A stretch of DNA of 64,000 nt from Thalassovita sp. (GCF_963691685.1 NZ_OY829290.1:3928501-3992500); one strand, 5' to 3'; shown: positions 8,264 through 16,766, numbered from the stretch's first letter. The notes: generated from the letters alone by a model not told the origin. Program-made: numbers and translations.

Positions 8264-8306
8264 GGGCAATCCAAGACACCTGCAGGGTCAGATGTCGGGA
8301 TTGCCC
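8264..8306 (+). repeat. Inverted repeat upstream of trmD
   Basis: GGGCAATCC (8264-8272) and GGATTGCCC (8298-8306) form 9-bp perfect arms with a 25-base loop in the 90-base gap before trmD. No U-run follows. It may end transcription from the oxidoreductase gene or lie in the trmD leader. Confidence 0.4.
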
Positions 8307-8336
8307 CGCCCCCACCCCTCAGGGTAAGAGCGCAGC

Positions 8337-9146
8337 ATGAGCGATACACCCGAACCAAAGCCCAAGTCCCACGGCCGCCTGTCGATCCGGCCCAGCTTCA
8401 AACCGCAGGAGCTGATGCAGCACAATCCGCGCCTTGCTGGCGTCTGGACGGCGCGCATCATCACCCTGTTCCCGGACGCCTTCCCCGGCGTTCTGGGCGA
8501 AAGCCTGACCGGCCGCGCCCTGCGCGATGGCAAGTGGCAGCTGGAAACCACCAATTTGCGTGACTTCGGCGTCGGCAAACATCGCAATGTGGATGACACG
8601 CCCGCCGGGGGCGGCGCCGGCATGGTGCTGCGGCCTGATGTTCTGGGCAACGCTATTGAACAGACCATGCAGGGCGCACGCGGGCGCTGGCCCTTGGTCT
8701 ACCTGTCGCCGCGCGGGCGTCGGTTTGATCAAGCGATGGCACGCCAATGGGCGGACTGTGATGGCGTCGCACTGCTGTGTGGCCGGTTCGAAGGTGTCGA
8801 TCAGCGGGTACTGGATCACTATCAGATCCAAGAGGTGTCGCTGGGCGATTTTGTCCTGACCGGGGGTGAGATTGCGGCCCAAGCGATGCTGGATGCCACG
8901 GTGCGACTGCTGCCAGATGTGCTGGGCAATGCAGAAAGCATTGAGGATGAAAGCCATTCCAACGGCCTGCTGGAACATCCGCAATACACCCGCCCTGCAG
9001 AATGGATGGGGCGCGAAATCCCAGAGGTTCTGATGTCAGGCCACCACGGCAAGGTGGACGAATGGCGCCATGAGATGGGTGAAAAAATCACTCAAGAGCG
9101 CCGCCCCGACATGTGGGAACGCTACCTCGCCAACAAAAAGGGCTGA
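8337..9146 (+). CDS. trmD: tRNA (guanine37-N1)-methyltransferase TrmD
   Basis: A SAM-dependent SPOUT enzyme that makes m1G37 in tRNAs and so prevents frameshifting. The 269-residue protein shows DDTPAGGGAGMV (86-97), LCGRFEGVDQR (147-157) and the trefoil-knot SAM site LGDFVLTGGE (169-178). An N-terminal extension of about 35 residues (SDTPEPKPKS...) precedes the conserved start ARIITLFPDAFPG. It keeps the rimM-trmD-rplS order but is separated from rimM by three genes and from rplS by two. Confidence 0.96.
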   Translation: MSDTPEPKPKSHGRLSIRPSFKPQELMQHNPRLAGVWTARIITLFPDAFPGVLGESLTGRALRDGKWQLETTNLRDFGVGKHRNVDDTPAGGGAGMVLRPDVLGNAIEQTMQGARGRWPLVYLSPRGRRFDQAMARQWADCDGVALLCGRFEGVDQRVLDHYQIQEVSLGDFVLTGGEIAAQAMLDATVRLLPDVLGNAESIEDESHSNGLLEHPQYTRPAEWMGREIPEVLMSGHHGKVDEWRHEMGEKITQERRPDMWERYLANKKG

Positions 9147-9152
9147 GCCGCC

Positions 9153-10118
9153 TCAGGGCAGCTCTGCCAGAAACGCAGCGTAGATTTTGCCTGACGGCGC
9201 GGGCTTGTCGAGCATCGGCAGATGGCCGCAGTTGCGCGGTGCGTCGGCCTGTCCCTTGGGCAGCGCCTCTTGCAGCAGCTTTGCCCCTTTGGGGTGGAAG
9301 ATGCGGTCCTCCTTGCACCAGATCACCAGACTGGGTTGCGCGATATCCGGCGCCAGCGCAATCAGCGGCGGGTTTTCCGTCTGCCACAGCTGCTGCCAGA
9401 TGGCCGCGTTGGCCTCAGCCTGTGCCGCCTCTGCCTTGGCCCATGTTAGCAAAACTGGCGCGGGCATGAAAGGTGCCTTGGGGAAGAGCCATTCCATCCG
9501 GGCCTCAAAATCCGCTTCGCTCTGCACCAGAAGTGGCGCGTGGCCAGCTGCTATCGCCTGTTCCATATCACTTGGCGGATCGGTGGGCACGCCAACCGGG
9601 CTGCCGATGAAGGCGACGGAGGCCACCCGCTCTGGGTAGCGCGTGGCAATATGGCCTGCGATCTGACCGCCCATGGAATTGGCGCCAAAGTGCACCTGAT
9701 CCAGCCCAAGCGCATCAAGGAAAGCAATCACATGTTCCGCCTGCTGTTCATAAGCATAGAGCGCGGGCTGCATCAACGCATTGTCCCCGAACCCCGGCAG
9801 ATCCGGCGCGATGACCCGATGGCTGGGTGAGATCTGGCGGGAAAAATCGATCCAGTGTTCCTTGCGGGCGAACACCCCATGCAACAAGACCACCGGCAAC
9901 CCAGCGCCATCGCCACTGTCGAGATAGCCCACCTGATAGGGTGCGGAATCGATGGTGATTTCAGCCTCTGCCACCTCCAGGCCAGAAACCGCCCGGAGCG
10001 TCGCCACCAAATAGCCGGCCGTTGCTTTTGGGGCCAGACGCGCGGCCAGCGCATATCCAATTCCTGCGGCAGCCACCAATAAGATCAGGGCGACAGCCGT
10101 CCGTTTCAAAATCCGCAT
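9153..10118 (-). CDS. Membrane-anchored alpha/beta hydrolase
   Basis: A 321-residue alpha/beta-hydrolase fold protein. An uncleaved-looking N-terminal membrane segment (about residues 7-27) precedes the hydrolase domain: oxyanion loop LLHGVF (78-83), nucleophile elbow GANSMGG (145-151, Ser148), the acid around WCKEDRIF and the His in NCGHLPML. The domain probably faces the periplasm. It is read opposite to trmD, with the stop codons six bases apart. Substrate unknown; esterase or C-C hydrolase both fit. Confidence 0.8.
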   Translation of the reverse strand: MRILKRTAVALILLVAAAGIGYALAARLAPKATAGYLVATLRAVSGLEVAEAEITIDSAPYQVGYLDSGDGAGLPVVLLHGVFARKEHWIDFSRQISPSHRVIAPDLPGFGDNALMQPALYAYEQQAEHVIAFLDALGLDQVHFGANSMGGQIAGHIATRYPERVASVAFIGSPVGVPTDPPSDMEQAIAAGHAPLLVQSEADFEARMEWLFPKAPFMPAPVLLTWAKAEAAQAEANAAIWQQLWQTENPPLIALAPDIAQPSLVIWCKEDRIFHPKGAKLLQEALPKGQADAPRNCGHLPMLDKPAPSGKIYAAFLAELP

Positions 10119-10298
10119 AACATATCCCGATCAAAATCAATTCGCCGCCAGTTAGCCGGGCGGAACAGCCCCCTGTCAAGCTGACCCTAGCGGCACCCGC
10201 AACGCTGTTGATCTGTATCGGATTTTGCCGCAATCTCGCAGCCATAGCACTATTTGTAGCGCCGCAGGGCGCGACGATTTTTAAGGAGACAGACCCTC

Positions 10299-10634
10299 AT
10301 GGCAGGCAAATTTGAAATCTATGAAGACAAAGCGGGTGAATATCGCTTCCGTCTGAAAGCAGGCAACGGCGAGATCATTCTGGCCTCGGAAGGCTACAAG
10401 CAGAAAGCCAGCTGCGAAAACGGCATCGCATCGGTCCAGAAAAACGCCCCCGAAGATGCGCGCTACGAACGCAAAGAGACCAAATCGGGCAAACATATGT
10501 TTAATCTGAAGGCCACCAACGGCCAGGTCATCGGCACCTCGGAAAGCTATGAGAGCACCTCGGGCCGCGACAACGGCATCGAGTCGGTCAAGAAAAACGC
10601 CCCCGACGCCAAGATCGACGATCAAACCGCCTGA
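10299..10634 (+). CDS. YegP-type DUF1508 protein
   Basis: A 111-residue protein made of two copies of the DUF1508 unit (about 1-50 and 55-105). Each has FEIYEDKAGEYRFRLKA- or KHMFNLKATNGQVIGTSE-like strands followed by an NGI-SV-KNAP ending, giving a tandem beta-sheet fold. The function of the family is unproven. AAGGAG precedes ATG 10299. The upstream noncoding segment lies between this gene and the divergent hydrolase, so it probably has its own promoter. Confidence 0.85.
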   Translation: MAGKFEIYEDKAGEYRFRLKAGNGEIILASEGYKQKASCENGIASVQKNAPEDARYERKETKSGKHMFNLKATNGQVIGTSESYESTSGRDNGIESVKKNAPDAKIDDQTA

Positions 10635-10653
10635 TCCCCCTGTTTTTTAGGGC

Positions 10654-10695
10654 GGGGCGGCCCGAATAGCGCTTGATCCCAGCGCGGGCTGCCCC
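10654..10695 (+). repeat. Imperfect hairpin in the 276-base gap before rplS
   Basis: GGGGCGGCCCG (10654-10664) pairs with CGGGCTGCCCC (10685-10695), with one mismatch and extra pairing inside. It may terminate the DUF1508 gene, though no U-run follows. The remaining 215 bases up to rplS hold no convincing ORF, form a long GC-rich leader and end with AAAGGAG before ATG 10911. Confidence 0.4.
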
Positions 10696-10910
10696 TATAC
10701 ACCGCCCGTCTACGGCCGGAATCGGTCTGTGGACCTGTGGGATATGCTCCTGAGTGCTTCTTCGGCCTCACTTCGGACCTGACTTACAGCAGATAAGAAA
10801 ACGAACTGATCTCTGGCGGGCGCTGCGGCGGACCCGGTCGAAGACCAAGAGCTCTCGGGACGGCACTCACCTTTGCGGGCCAACCGCAAGCAATCAAAGG
10901 AGATGGTCAT

Positions 10911-11291
10911 ATGGACCTGATCGCACAGCTCGAGGCGGAACAAGTTGCCGCCCTGGGGAAAGACATCCCCGACTTCAAAGCCGGTGACACCATCCGTGTC
11001 GGCTACAAAGTGACCGAAGGCACCCGCTCGCGTGTTCAGAACTACGAAGGCGTTTGCATCAGCCGTAAAAACGGCGTCGGCATTGCCGGTTCGTTCACTG
11101 TTCGCAAGATTTCCTTCGGCGAAGGCGTGGAACGTGTATTCCCGCTGCACTCGACCAACATCGACTCGATCACCGTGATCCGTCGAGGCCGCGTGCGTCG
11201 CTCGAAACTGTACTACCTGCGTTCGCGTCGTGGTAAATCCGCACGTATCGCAGAAGTCACCAACTACAAAGCCCCCAAGGCTAAAGCGTAA
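10911..11291 (+). CDS. rplS: 50S ribosomal protein L19
   Basis: A 126-residue L19, located at the 30S-50S interface. Diagnostic segments are FKAGDTIRVGYKVTEG, RVQNYEGVCISRKNGG-like sequence and SFGEGVERVFPLHSTNID, with a short basic tail (NYKAPKAKA). A strong Shine-Dalgarno (AAAGGAG) precedes the start. rpmE follows 11 bases later and the pair ends in an intrinsic terminator. The leader of more than 200 bases is unusually long. Confidence 0.98.
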   Translation: MDLIAQLEAEQVAALGKDIPDFKAGDTIRVGYKVTEGTRSRVQNYEGVCISRKNGVGIAGSFTVRKISFGEGVERVFPLHSTNIDSITVIRRGRVRRSKLYYLRSRRGKSARIAEVTNYKAPKAKA

Positions 11292-11302
11292 GGAGCGGAT
11301 CT

Positions 11303-11524
11303 ATGAAAGCAGATACCCATCCCGACTACCACTTCATCGACGTGAAGATGACCGACGGCACCATCGTCAAGATGCGCTCGACCTGGGGCAACGAAGGCGA
11401 CACTCTGGCGCTGGACATCGACCCCACCGTACACCCGGCCTGGACCGGTGGCGGTGCCCGCCTGCTGGACGCCGGCGGCCGCGTGTCGAAGTTCAAAAAC
11501 AAATACGCTGGTCTGGGCTTCTAA
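11303..11524 (+). CDS. rpmE: 50S ribosomal protein L31, zinc-free type
   Basis: A 73-residue L31 with HPDYHFIDVKMTDGT near the start and HPAWTGG and RVSKFKNKYAGLGF at the end. It contains no cysteine, so it is the C-minus form that does not bind zinc and is not expected to act as a zinc store. It lies 11 bases downstream of rplS with GGAG before ATG. Confidence 0.96.
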   Translation: MKADTHPDYHFIDVKMTDGTIVKMRSTWGNEGDTLALDIDPTVHPAWTGGGARLLDAGGRVSKFKNKYAGLGF

Positions 11525-11547
11525 GCTTTACCAACGATTTGATACGG

Positions 11548-11575
11548 AAAACCCCGCCAGTGAGCGGGGTTTTTT
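11548..11575 (+). terminator. Rho-independent terminator after rpmE
   Basis: AAAACCCCGC (11548-11557) and GCGGGGTTTT (11564-11573) form a 10-bp stem with a 6-base loop, running into TTTTTT. This is the clearest intrinsic terminator in the first half of the window. The minus-strand A-run could also let it serve the facing cytochrome gene. Confidence 0.9.
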
Positions 11576-11652
11576 GTTGCCCTCTCTCCTGAAGGCAAAC
11601 GCAAAAGGTGCGCCCGATATGGGACGCGCCTTTTCCAATGTTTCTGTGTAGA

Positions 11653-12201
11653 TCAGACCGTGCGTTTGCCAAACCACATCCGGCGCAGCAGACGATCACG
11701 GCGCAGCACCATGTGGTAAAGGACGCCTGCCAGGTGAGCGAGGATCAGCGCCAGCAGCAGCTTGCCAATCACACCGTGAGCTACACGCGGGGTATAGACG
11801 CTCATGTCGTCCGGCACGGGCAGATCAGCGCCGCCATAGGCAATGGCAAAGAGATCCGCCGCATAGGCCATTGCGATGCCGCTGCCCACCATGCCGGCCA
11901 TCAGAACGTAAAGACCGATATGCGCCAGTTTTGCGCCGCTGTTCAGGGTCTTATGGCCCACGTCTGCATGGGGCGGGGTGCGGGTCAGCAGCTTCAGCGC
12001 CAGTCGCAGCGCCAAGAGCAGCCCGACGATCATGCCAATCGCCATATGGCCCTGCATGCCAGTGATCTTCATCGGGTCATTGCTGGCCAGTTTCGCCAGC
12101 ATCGGGCCGCCAACAACCAGCAACAGGAAAATGCCCAAGGCCATGATCCAATGCAGTGCAACAAGGGCGGGGTGGTAACGGGTGACATTCGGATCGGTCA
12201 T
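11653..12201 (-). CDS. Cytochrome b561 family protein
   Basis: A 182-residue di-haem-type membrane cytochrome with four predicted helices (HPALVALHWIMALGIFLLLVVGG, MIVGLLLALRLALKLL, LAHIGLYVLMAGMVGSGIAM, HGVIGKLLLALILAHLAG) and haem-ligand His residues in LHW, QGHM, AHIG and HGV/AHLAG. Bacterial members pass electrons from ubiquinol or to superoxide or YceI-type partners. ATG 12201 is chosen because AAGGAGG lies six bases upstream; a longer ORF to 12291 lacks a ribosome site. A YceI gene lies 1.1 kb away beyond a divergent LysR gene. Confidence 0.9.
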   Translation of the reverse strand: MTDPNVTRYHPALVALHWIMALGIFLLLVVGGPMLAKLASNDPMKITGMQGHMAIGMIVGLLLALRLALKLLTRTPPHADVGHKTLNSGAKLAHIGLYVLMAGMVGSGIAMAYAADLFAIAYGGADLPVPDDMSVYTPRVAHGVIGKLLLALILAHLAGVLYHMVLRRDRLLRRMWFGKRTV

Positions 12202-12344
12202 GAGGGGCCTCCTTACCTGGCCCGATTTGCGCGGGCGTGGGGCAGATTTCGATTTTGTTGCCCCTCTTTTATCGTTACGCATGAAAGACACATACGCAGC
12301 AATTGCATCACCGTGTTACTATAGAGGAACACAGAGGAGGTCTG

Positions 12345-13268
12345 ATGCGTCCGCAAGATTGGGAATACCTGCCCTTCTTCCTCGCCGTGGCGCGGGCCGG
12401 CAGCCTGCGCAGCGGGGCTGAGGTGCTGGGATCAAACTACGGCACCGTGAACCGCAACATTCAGGCGCTGGAAGCCAGCTATGGCGTGCGCCTGTTCACC
12501 CGTTCCCGGCAGGGATTTAAACTGACCCATGCCGGTGAGGATCTGCTGCCCCTTGCCGAACAGGCCGAAGCGGCAATGCTGGCGGCGCGCCGGGGCGTCG
12601 AAGGCGGTGATCGCAGCGAAACCGGACGGATCCGGTTTTCGGCCCTGCCCGTTTTCGCCTACGATCTGCTGCCCCCGATACTGGAACGGTTTCAGGCCCA
12701 GCACCCCGGCATTCAGATCGACCTGACGCTGACAACTAAGGTTGAGGATATCACCAAGGACGAGGCTGACGTTTCCCTGCGCGGCGCGAAGGCGATCAGC
12801 GATAATGTCACCGCCCGTCGGCTGTTTCCCATTGCTGCCGGCGTCTTTGCCAGTGCAGAGTATCTGAACCAGCATCTGCCCCACGCCGGGCCCGAGGGCG
12901 AAGGGCTGCACTGGCTGGGTTGGCCCCAGAACAACCCCTTGGGCCCTGTGCGTGGCACAGTACAATTCCCCAAGGCCGAGATACGCCATGCCATCGGGGA
13001 CGGGTACATGCGGCTGCAAATGCTGCGCCGAGGAGCGGGCATATCACATCTGCCGGCGGTCTTTCAATCGATCTACCCGGATCTGAGGCAAGTGCCCGGA
13101 ACTACACTGGATCACGACCGTTCGCTTTGGATCCTGTTGCACAGTGACCTGCGCCGCACGCGCCGGGTGCGGCTGTTTGTGGATCATCTGGCGGCGGAGT
13201 TCATGGCGTTGAAACCCGCCTTTCAAGGCGAAACTGCAGGGAAACCCGACCCGGCCCCATCTGCCTAG
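12345..13268 (+). CDS. LysR family transcriptional regulator
   Basis: A 307-residue LysR-type regulator. The winged HTH (DWEYLPFFLAVARAGSLRSG, about residues 4-60) is of the less common subgroup with NYGTVNRNIQALE as recognition helix, followed by an effector-binding domain (RIRFSALPVFAYDLLPP onwards). ATG 12345 follows GAGGAGG; an upstream ATG at 12303 has none. Placed between a divergent cytochrome b561 gene and a codirectional YceI gene, it probably controls one or both. Confidence 0.9.
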   Translation: MRPQDWEYLPFFLAVARAGSLRSGAEVLGSNYGTVNRNIQALEASYGVRLFTRSRQGFKLTHAGEDLLPLAEQAEAAMLAARRGVEGGDRSETGRIRFSALPVFAYDLLPPILERFQAQHPGIQIDLTLTTKVEDITKDEADVSLRGAKAISDNVTARRLFPIAAGVFASAEYLNQHLPHAGPEGEGLHWLGWPQNNPLGPVRGTVQFPKAEIRHAIGDGYMRLQMLRRGAGISHLPAVFQSIYPDLRQVPGTTLDHDRSLWILLHSDLRRTRRVRLFVDHLAAEFMALKPAFQGETAGKPDPAPSA

Positions 13269-13313
13269 ACAGGGGGATTTATGCTATCCTCCCCTTATTT
13301 AGAGGAGGAATTC

Positions 13314-13901
13314 ATGAACAAGCTACTTTGCGGCCTTGCCGCCGTCACCCTGTCTACTGCCCTGCCTGCCGCCCCGGCCTTGGCCGCGGACTGGACACTC
13401 GACAACGCCAGTTCCCGCCTTGCCTTTGGCTCGGTCAAAGCCAACAGCCTTGGCGAAGTGCATCATTTTGAAACCCTGTCCGGCGGCGTCAGCGCCGATG
13501 GCGCGGCAATGGTCACCATCGACCTCAATTCGGTTCAGACCAACATCGACATTCGCAATGAACGGATGATCGAACATGTGTTCAAAGCGGCCGGGACCGC
13601 AACGCTCAGCAGTCAGATCGACATCGCCGCACTTGAGGCCCTGCCGGTTGGCGGCACCGCGGTGAGTGAGGTTGAGGCCACGCTGTCGCTGGTTGGCACC
13701 GATGTGGAGCTTGATCTGGAACTGTTTGTCGCCCGATTGTCAGACAGCAGCGTCATGGTCACCACCAACGATATGATCTTTCTGGACACCGATGAGGCCG
13801 GGATTGACGGCGGGATCGACGTGCTGAAACAGCTGGCGGATCTGTCGGGGATCACCCGGGCCGCACCGGTGACATTGCGCTTCGTCTTCACCCAGAATTA
13901 A
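13314..13901 (+). CDS. Exported YceI family protein
   Basis: A 195-residue periplasmic lipocalin-like YceI protein that binds isoprenoid or polyprenol-type ligands in structurally known members. The signal peptide (about residues 1-24) ends in APALAADW. The domain opens WTLDNASSRLAFGSVK and continues with the VTIDLNSVQTNIDIRNERM segment typical of the family. GAGGAGGA precedes ATG 13314; an earlier ATG at 13281 lacks one. YceI and cytochrome b561 genes are often linked or fused, consistent with a shared redox role. Confidence 0.88.
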   Translation: MNKLLCGLAAVTLSTALPAAPALAADWTLDNASSRLAFGSVKANSLGEVHHFETLSGGVSADGAAMVTIDLNSVQTNIDIRNERMIEHVFKAAGTATLSSQIDIAALEALPVGGTAVSEVEATLSLVGTDVELDLELFVARLSDSSVMVTTNDMIFLDTDEAGIDGGIDVLKQLADLSGITRAAPVTLRFVFTQN

Positions 13902-13902
13902 G

Positions 13903-14030
13903 CCCTGCGCCACGGCAGGGGGCGAAATCACCCGCGCCCCCTTCCATATTTCTGCAACAGATGCCATTCAGACAGTCCAAAGACAGCAACAAGGCTTTGC
14001 AATTGGCCAAGCCCACAATATCCTGTGGGC
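13903..14030 (+). terminator. Two hairpins between the YceI gene and mipZ
   Basis: CCCTGC (13903-13908) pairs with GCAGGG (13915-13920) just after the YceI stop and could terminate it, though no U-run follows. GCCCACA (14011-14017) pairs perfectly with TGTGGGC (14024-14030) in the presumed mipZ leader. Nothing else is apparent in this gap. Confidence 0.35.
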
Positions 14031-14068
14031 AATGAGCCGGAACAAGGCAGGTATAGGGACAGAACTCC

Positions 14069-14878
14069 ATGGCGCATATCATTGTCGTCGGCAACGAAAA
14101 GGGCGGCGCAGGCAAATCCACCGTGTCGATGCACATCGCAACCGCCCTGGCCCGGATGGGCAAACGTGTGGGTGTACTGGATCTGGACCTGCGGCAGAAA
14201 AGCTTTGGCCGCTATGTTGAGAACCGCCAAGCCTTCATGGAGAAGGCCGGGCTGGATCTGCCGACACCGAATTACCACGAGCTGCCACAGATCGACCAAA
14301 GCGATCTGAAGCCGGGTGAAAACCCCTATGACCACCGCCTGTCCGCGGCCATCGCCTCGCTTGAGCCTGATCATGACTTCATCATGATTGACTGCCCCGG
14401 GTCGCACACCCGGTTGAGCCAGGTGGCGCATTCGCTGGCCGACACGCTGATCACCCCGCTGAACGACAGCTTTGTGGATTTTGACCTGCTGGCCAAGATC
14501 GACGGCGAGGGCAAGAAAATCCAAGGCCCGTCGGTTTATTCTGAAATGGTCTGGAACGCGCGACAGCTGCGGGCACAGGCCGGGCTGAAACCGATCGACT
14601 GGATCGTGCTGCGCAACCGTCTGGGCGCGCAGAACATGGTGAACAAGGAAAAGATGGGCAAGGCGCTGGACGATCTGGCCAAACGCATCGGTTTCCGCGT
14701 GGCTCCCGGCTTTAACGAACGGGTTATCTTCCGCGAGCTGTTCCCGCGCGGCCTGACCCTGCTGGACCTGAAGGACATCGGGATTTCCAGCCTCAACATC
14801 TCCAACGTAGCGGCCCGTCAGGAACTGCGCGATCTGATCAAGGCGGTGAACCTGCCGGGGGTTGAGCCGGACTTCTGA
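14069..14878 (+). CDS. mipZ: Division-plane positioning ATPase MipZ
   Basis: A 269-residue ParA/MinD-superfamily ATPase that, in Caulobacter and relatives, forms a gradient from ParB-bound origins and inhibits FtsZ away from midcell. The deviant Walker A NEKGGAGKST (residues 9-18), the Walker B region FIMIDCPGSHT and the long family-specific insert with FVDFDLLAKID fit MipZ better than ParA. It stands alone, with no parB adjacent, as is usual for mipZ. A small GCCCA/TGGGC hairpin (14883-14896) separates it from the convergent marR-type gene. Confidence 0.93.
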   Translation: MAHIIVVGNEKGGAGKSTVSMHIATALARMGKRVGVLDLDLRQKSFGRYVENRQAFMEKAGLDLPTPNYHELPQIDQSDLKPGENPYDHRLSAAIASLEPDHDFIMIDCPGSHTRLSQVAHSLADTLITPLNDSFVDFDLLAKIDGEGKKIQGPSVYSEMVWNARQLRAQAGLKPIDWIVLRNRLGAQNMVNKEKMGKALDDLAKRIGFRVAPGFNERVIFRELFPRGLTLLDLKDIGISSLNISNVAARQELRDLIKAVNLPGVEPDF

Positions 14879-14897
14879 TCCGGCCCAAAGCTGGGCG

Positions 14898-15335
14898 CTA
14901 GCCCATTCCAGCCAATTTACGAAGCAACGCGCGCAGCCCGACCACCTCTTCCGGGGTGAGGGCTGCGGTCAGCTGGCTGTCATAACGTTCAGCCACCTCC
15001 AGCAATTCGCGATAGGCGGCCTGCCCTTGCTGGGTCAGCTGCAGATACTCCAGCCTGCGATCTTCCTCCGAGGCCTGTCGGGTCAGAAACCGGCGTTCCT
15101 CCAACCGGGCGACGGCGCGGCTGATCTTGGTTTTATGCATCTTGGACCGCTGGCCGATTTCCTTAGCCGACATGCGGCCATAGATCCCCAGATGAAACAG
15201 CACCCGCCATTCCGTGCGTAGCATGCCGTAGCGGTCCTTATAGACCTTTTGAAACGCAAGGCTGCTTTCCTCGGCCGCCTGGTTTAAAAGGTAAGGCAGG
15301 AAATTCTGTAAATCGAAGTCAGTTTTTTGCGACAT
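14898..15335 (-). CDS. MarR family regulator of the homogentisate genes
   Basis: A 145-residue winged-helix regulator: MSAKEIGQRSKMHKTKISRAV forms the recognition region and EERRFLTRQASEEDRRLEYLQLT the wing. ATG 15335 is supported by GAGAGGA upstream; a longer frame runs back through hmgA but is an artefact. It is divergent from hmgA, with a MarR-style palindrome between, so it probably represses the catabolic operon until an aromatic ligand (such as homogentisate or a precursor) is present. The ligand is inferred from context only. Confidence 0.9.
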   Translation of the reverse strand: MSQKTDFDLQNFLPYLLNQAAEESSLAFQKVYKDRYGMLRTEWRVLFHLGIYGRMSAKEIGQRSKMHKTKISRAVARLEERRFLTRQASEEDRRLEYLQLTQQGQAAYRELLEVAERYDSQLTAALTPEEVVGLRALLRKLAGMG

Positions 15336-15355
15336 TTCACGTCCTCTCCCGTTGT

Positions 15356-15373
15356 TAGTTACAAAAACAACTA
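15356..15373. promoter_or_regulatory. MarR-type palindrome between regulator and hmgA
   Basis: TAGTT (15356-15360), eight bases, AACTA (15369-15373): an 18-bp inverted repeat, flanked by further GTTGTT/AACAAC-like symmetry, in an AT-rich gap 20 bases from the regulator start and 32 bases from hmgA. Size and place fit the operator of the divergent MarR regulator. Confidence 0.55.
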
Positions 15374-15404
15374 TTAACAAAGCAAGCGAAAAGGAGGAGC
15401 CGCC

Positions 15405-16766
15405 ATGAACAAGCAAGCCCACCCACACAGCTTTACCCAAGCCACCAACGCCGAGGGCACCACCCCCGGCTATATGCCCGGTTTCGGCAACGACTTTGAG
15501 ACCGAGGCCCTGCCCGGCGCCCTGCCGCAGGGGATGAACAGCCCGCAGAAATGTAACTATGGCCTCTATGGTGAACAGCTGTCCGGCACCGCCTTCACCG
15601 CCCCCAGCCATCAGAACGAACGGACCTGGTGCTACCGCATTCGCCCCAGCGTAAAACATTCGCACCGTTACGAAAAAATCGATCTGCCTTACTGGAAATC
15701 CGCGCCGCATGTGGACCCGGATGTGATCTCCCTTGGACAGTATCGCTGGGACCCGGTGCCGATGGGCGAACAGGGCCTGACTTGGCTGACCGGCATGCGC
15801 ACCATGACCACCGCCGGGGATGTGAACACCCAGGTCGGCATGGCAAGCCACATCTATCTGGTGACCGATTCGATGGTGGACAGCTACTTCTTCTCGGCTG
15901 ATTCCGAACTACTGGTGGTGCCGCAGGAAGGCCGCCTGCGATTCTGCACCGAGCTGGGAATCATCGATCTGGCCCCGCAGGAAATCGCCATCCTGCCGCG
16001 TGGTCTGCTTTATCGTGTTGAAGTGCTGGAAGGCCCCTGCCGAGGCTTTGTCTGCGAAAACTATGGTCAGAAGTTTGAACTGCCCGGCCGTGGCCCGATC
16101 GGCGCCAACTGCATGGCCAATCGCCGCGATTTCAAATCGCCGGTTGCCGCCTTTGAGGACCGCGAAGCACCTTCGACCGTGACGATCAAATGGTGCGGCC
16201 AGTTCCATGAAACCAAGATCGGCCATTCGCCGTTGGATGTAGTCGCCTGGCACGGCAACTACGCGCCCGTAAAATACGATCTGACCACCTACTGCCCGGT
16301 CGGTTCGATCCTGTTTGACCATCCGGATCCGTCGATCTTCACCGTGCTGACCGCGCCCTCGGGTGTGCCGGGCACCGCCAACATCGACTTTGTGCTGTTC
16401 CGTGAACGCTGGATGGTGATGGAAGATACCTTCCGCCCGCCGTGGTATCACAAGAACATCATGTCCGAGATGATGGGCAACATCTATGGCCAGTATGACG
16501 CCAAACCCAAAGGCTTCATCCCCGGTGGCATGTCGCTGCACAATATGATGATCCCGCATGGGCCGGACAAAAACGCCTTTGAGGGCGCGTCGAACGCGGA
16601 TCTGAAGCCCGAGAAGCTGGACAACACCATGTCCTTCATGTTCGAGACCCGCTTCCCGCAGCACCTGACCGGTTTTGCCGCCAATGAGGCGCCACTGCAG
16701 GACGACTACATCGACTGCTGGTCGGATCTGGAGAAGAAGTTCGACGGCACGCCCGGCAAAAAGTGA
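15405..16766 (+). CDS. hmgA: Homogentisate 1,2-dioxygenase
   Basis: A 453-residue non-haem iron ring-cleavage dioxygenase that opens homogentisate to 4-maleylacetoacetate in tyrosine, phenylalanine and hydroxyphenylacetate catabolism. It is full length and shows YMPGFGNDFETEALPGALP, the FDHPDPSIFTVLTAPS segment, the iron-site region around ERWMVMEDTFRPPWYHKN, and GGMSLHNMMIPHGPDKNAF. AAGGAGGAG lies just before ATG 15405. It heads a rightward catabolic run with the MBL gene and fahA. Confidence 0.98.
   Translation: MNKQAHPHSFTQATNAEGTTPGYMPGFGNDFETEALPGALPQGMNSPQKCNYGLYGEQLSGTAFTAPSHQNERTWCYRIRPSVKHSHRYEKIDLPYWKSAPHVDPDVISLGQYRWDPVPMGEQGLTWLTGMRTMTTAGDVNTQVGMASHIYLVTDSMVDSYFFSADSELLVVPQEGRLRFCTELGIIDLAPQEIAILPRGLLYRVEVLEGPCRGFVCENYGQKFELPGRGPIGANCMANRRDFKSPVAAFEDREAPSTVTIKWCGQFHETKIGHSPLDVVAWHGNYAPVKYDLTTYCPVGSILFDHPDPSIFTVLTAPSGVPGTANIDFVLFRERWMVMEDTFRPPWYHKNIMSEMMGNIYGQYDAKPKGFIPGGMSLHNMMIPHGPDKNAFEGASNADLKPEKLDNTMSFMFETRFPQHLTGFAANEAPLQDDYIDCWSDLEKKFDGTPGKK

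Noticed and set aside
15336..15851. N-terminal extension of the MarR frame back through hmgA
   Set aside because: The extension is antisense to hmgA and crosses the operator; the family start at 15335 has its own ribosome site.
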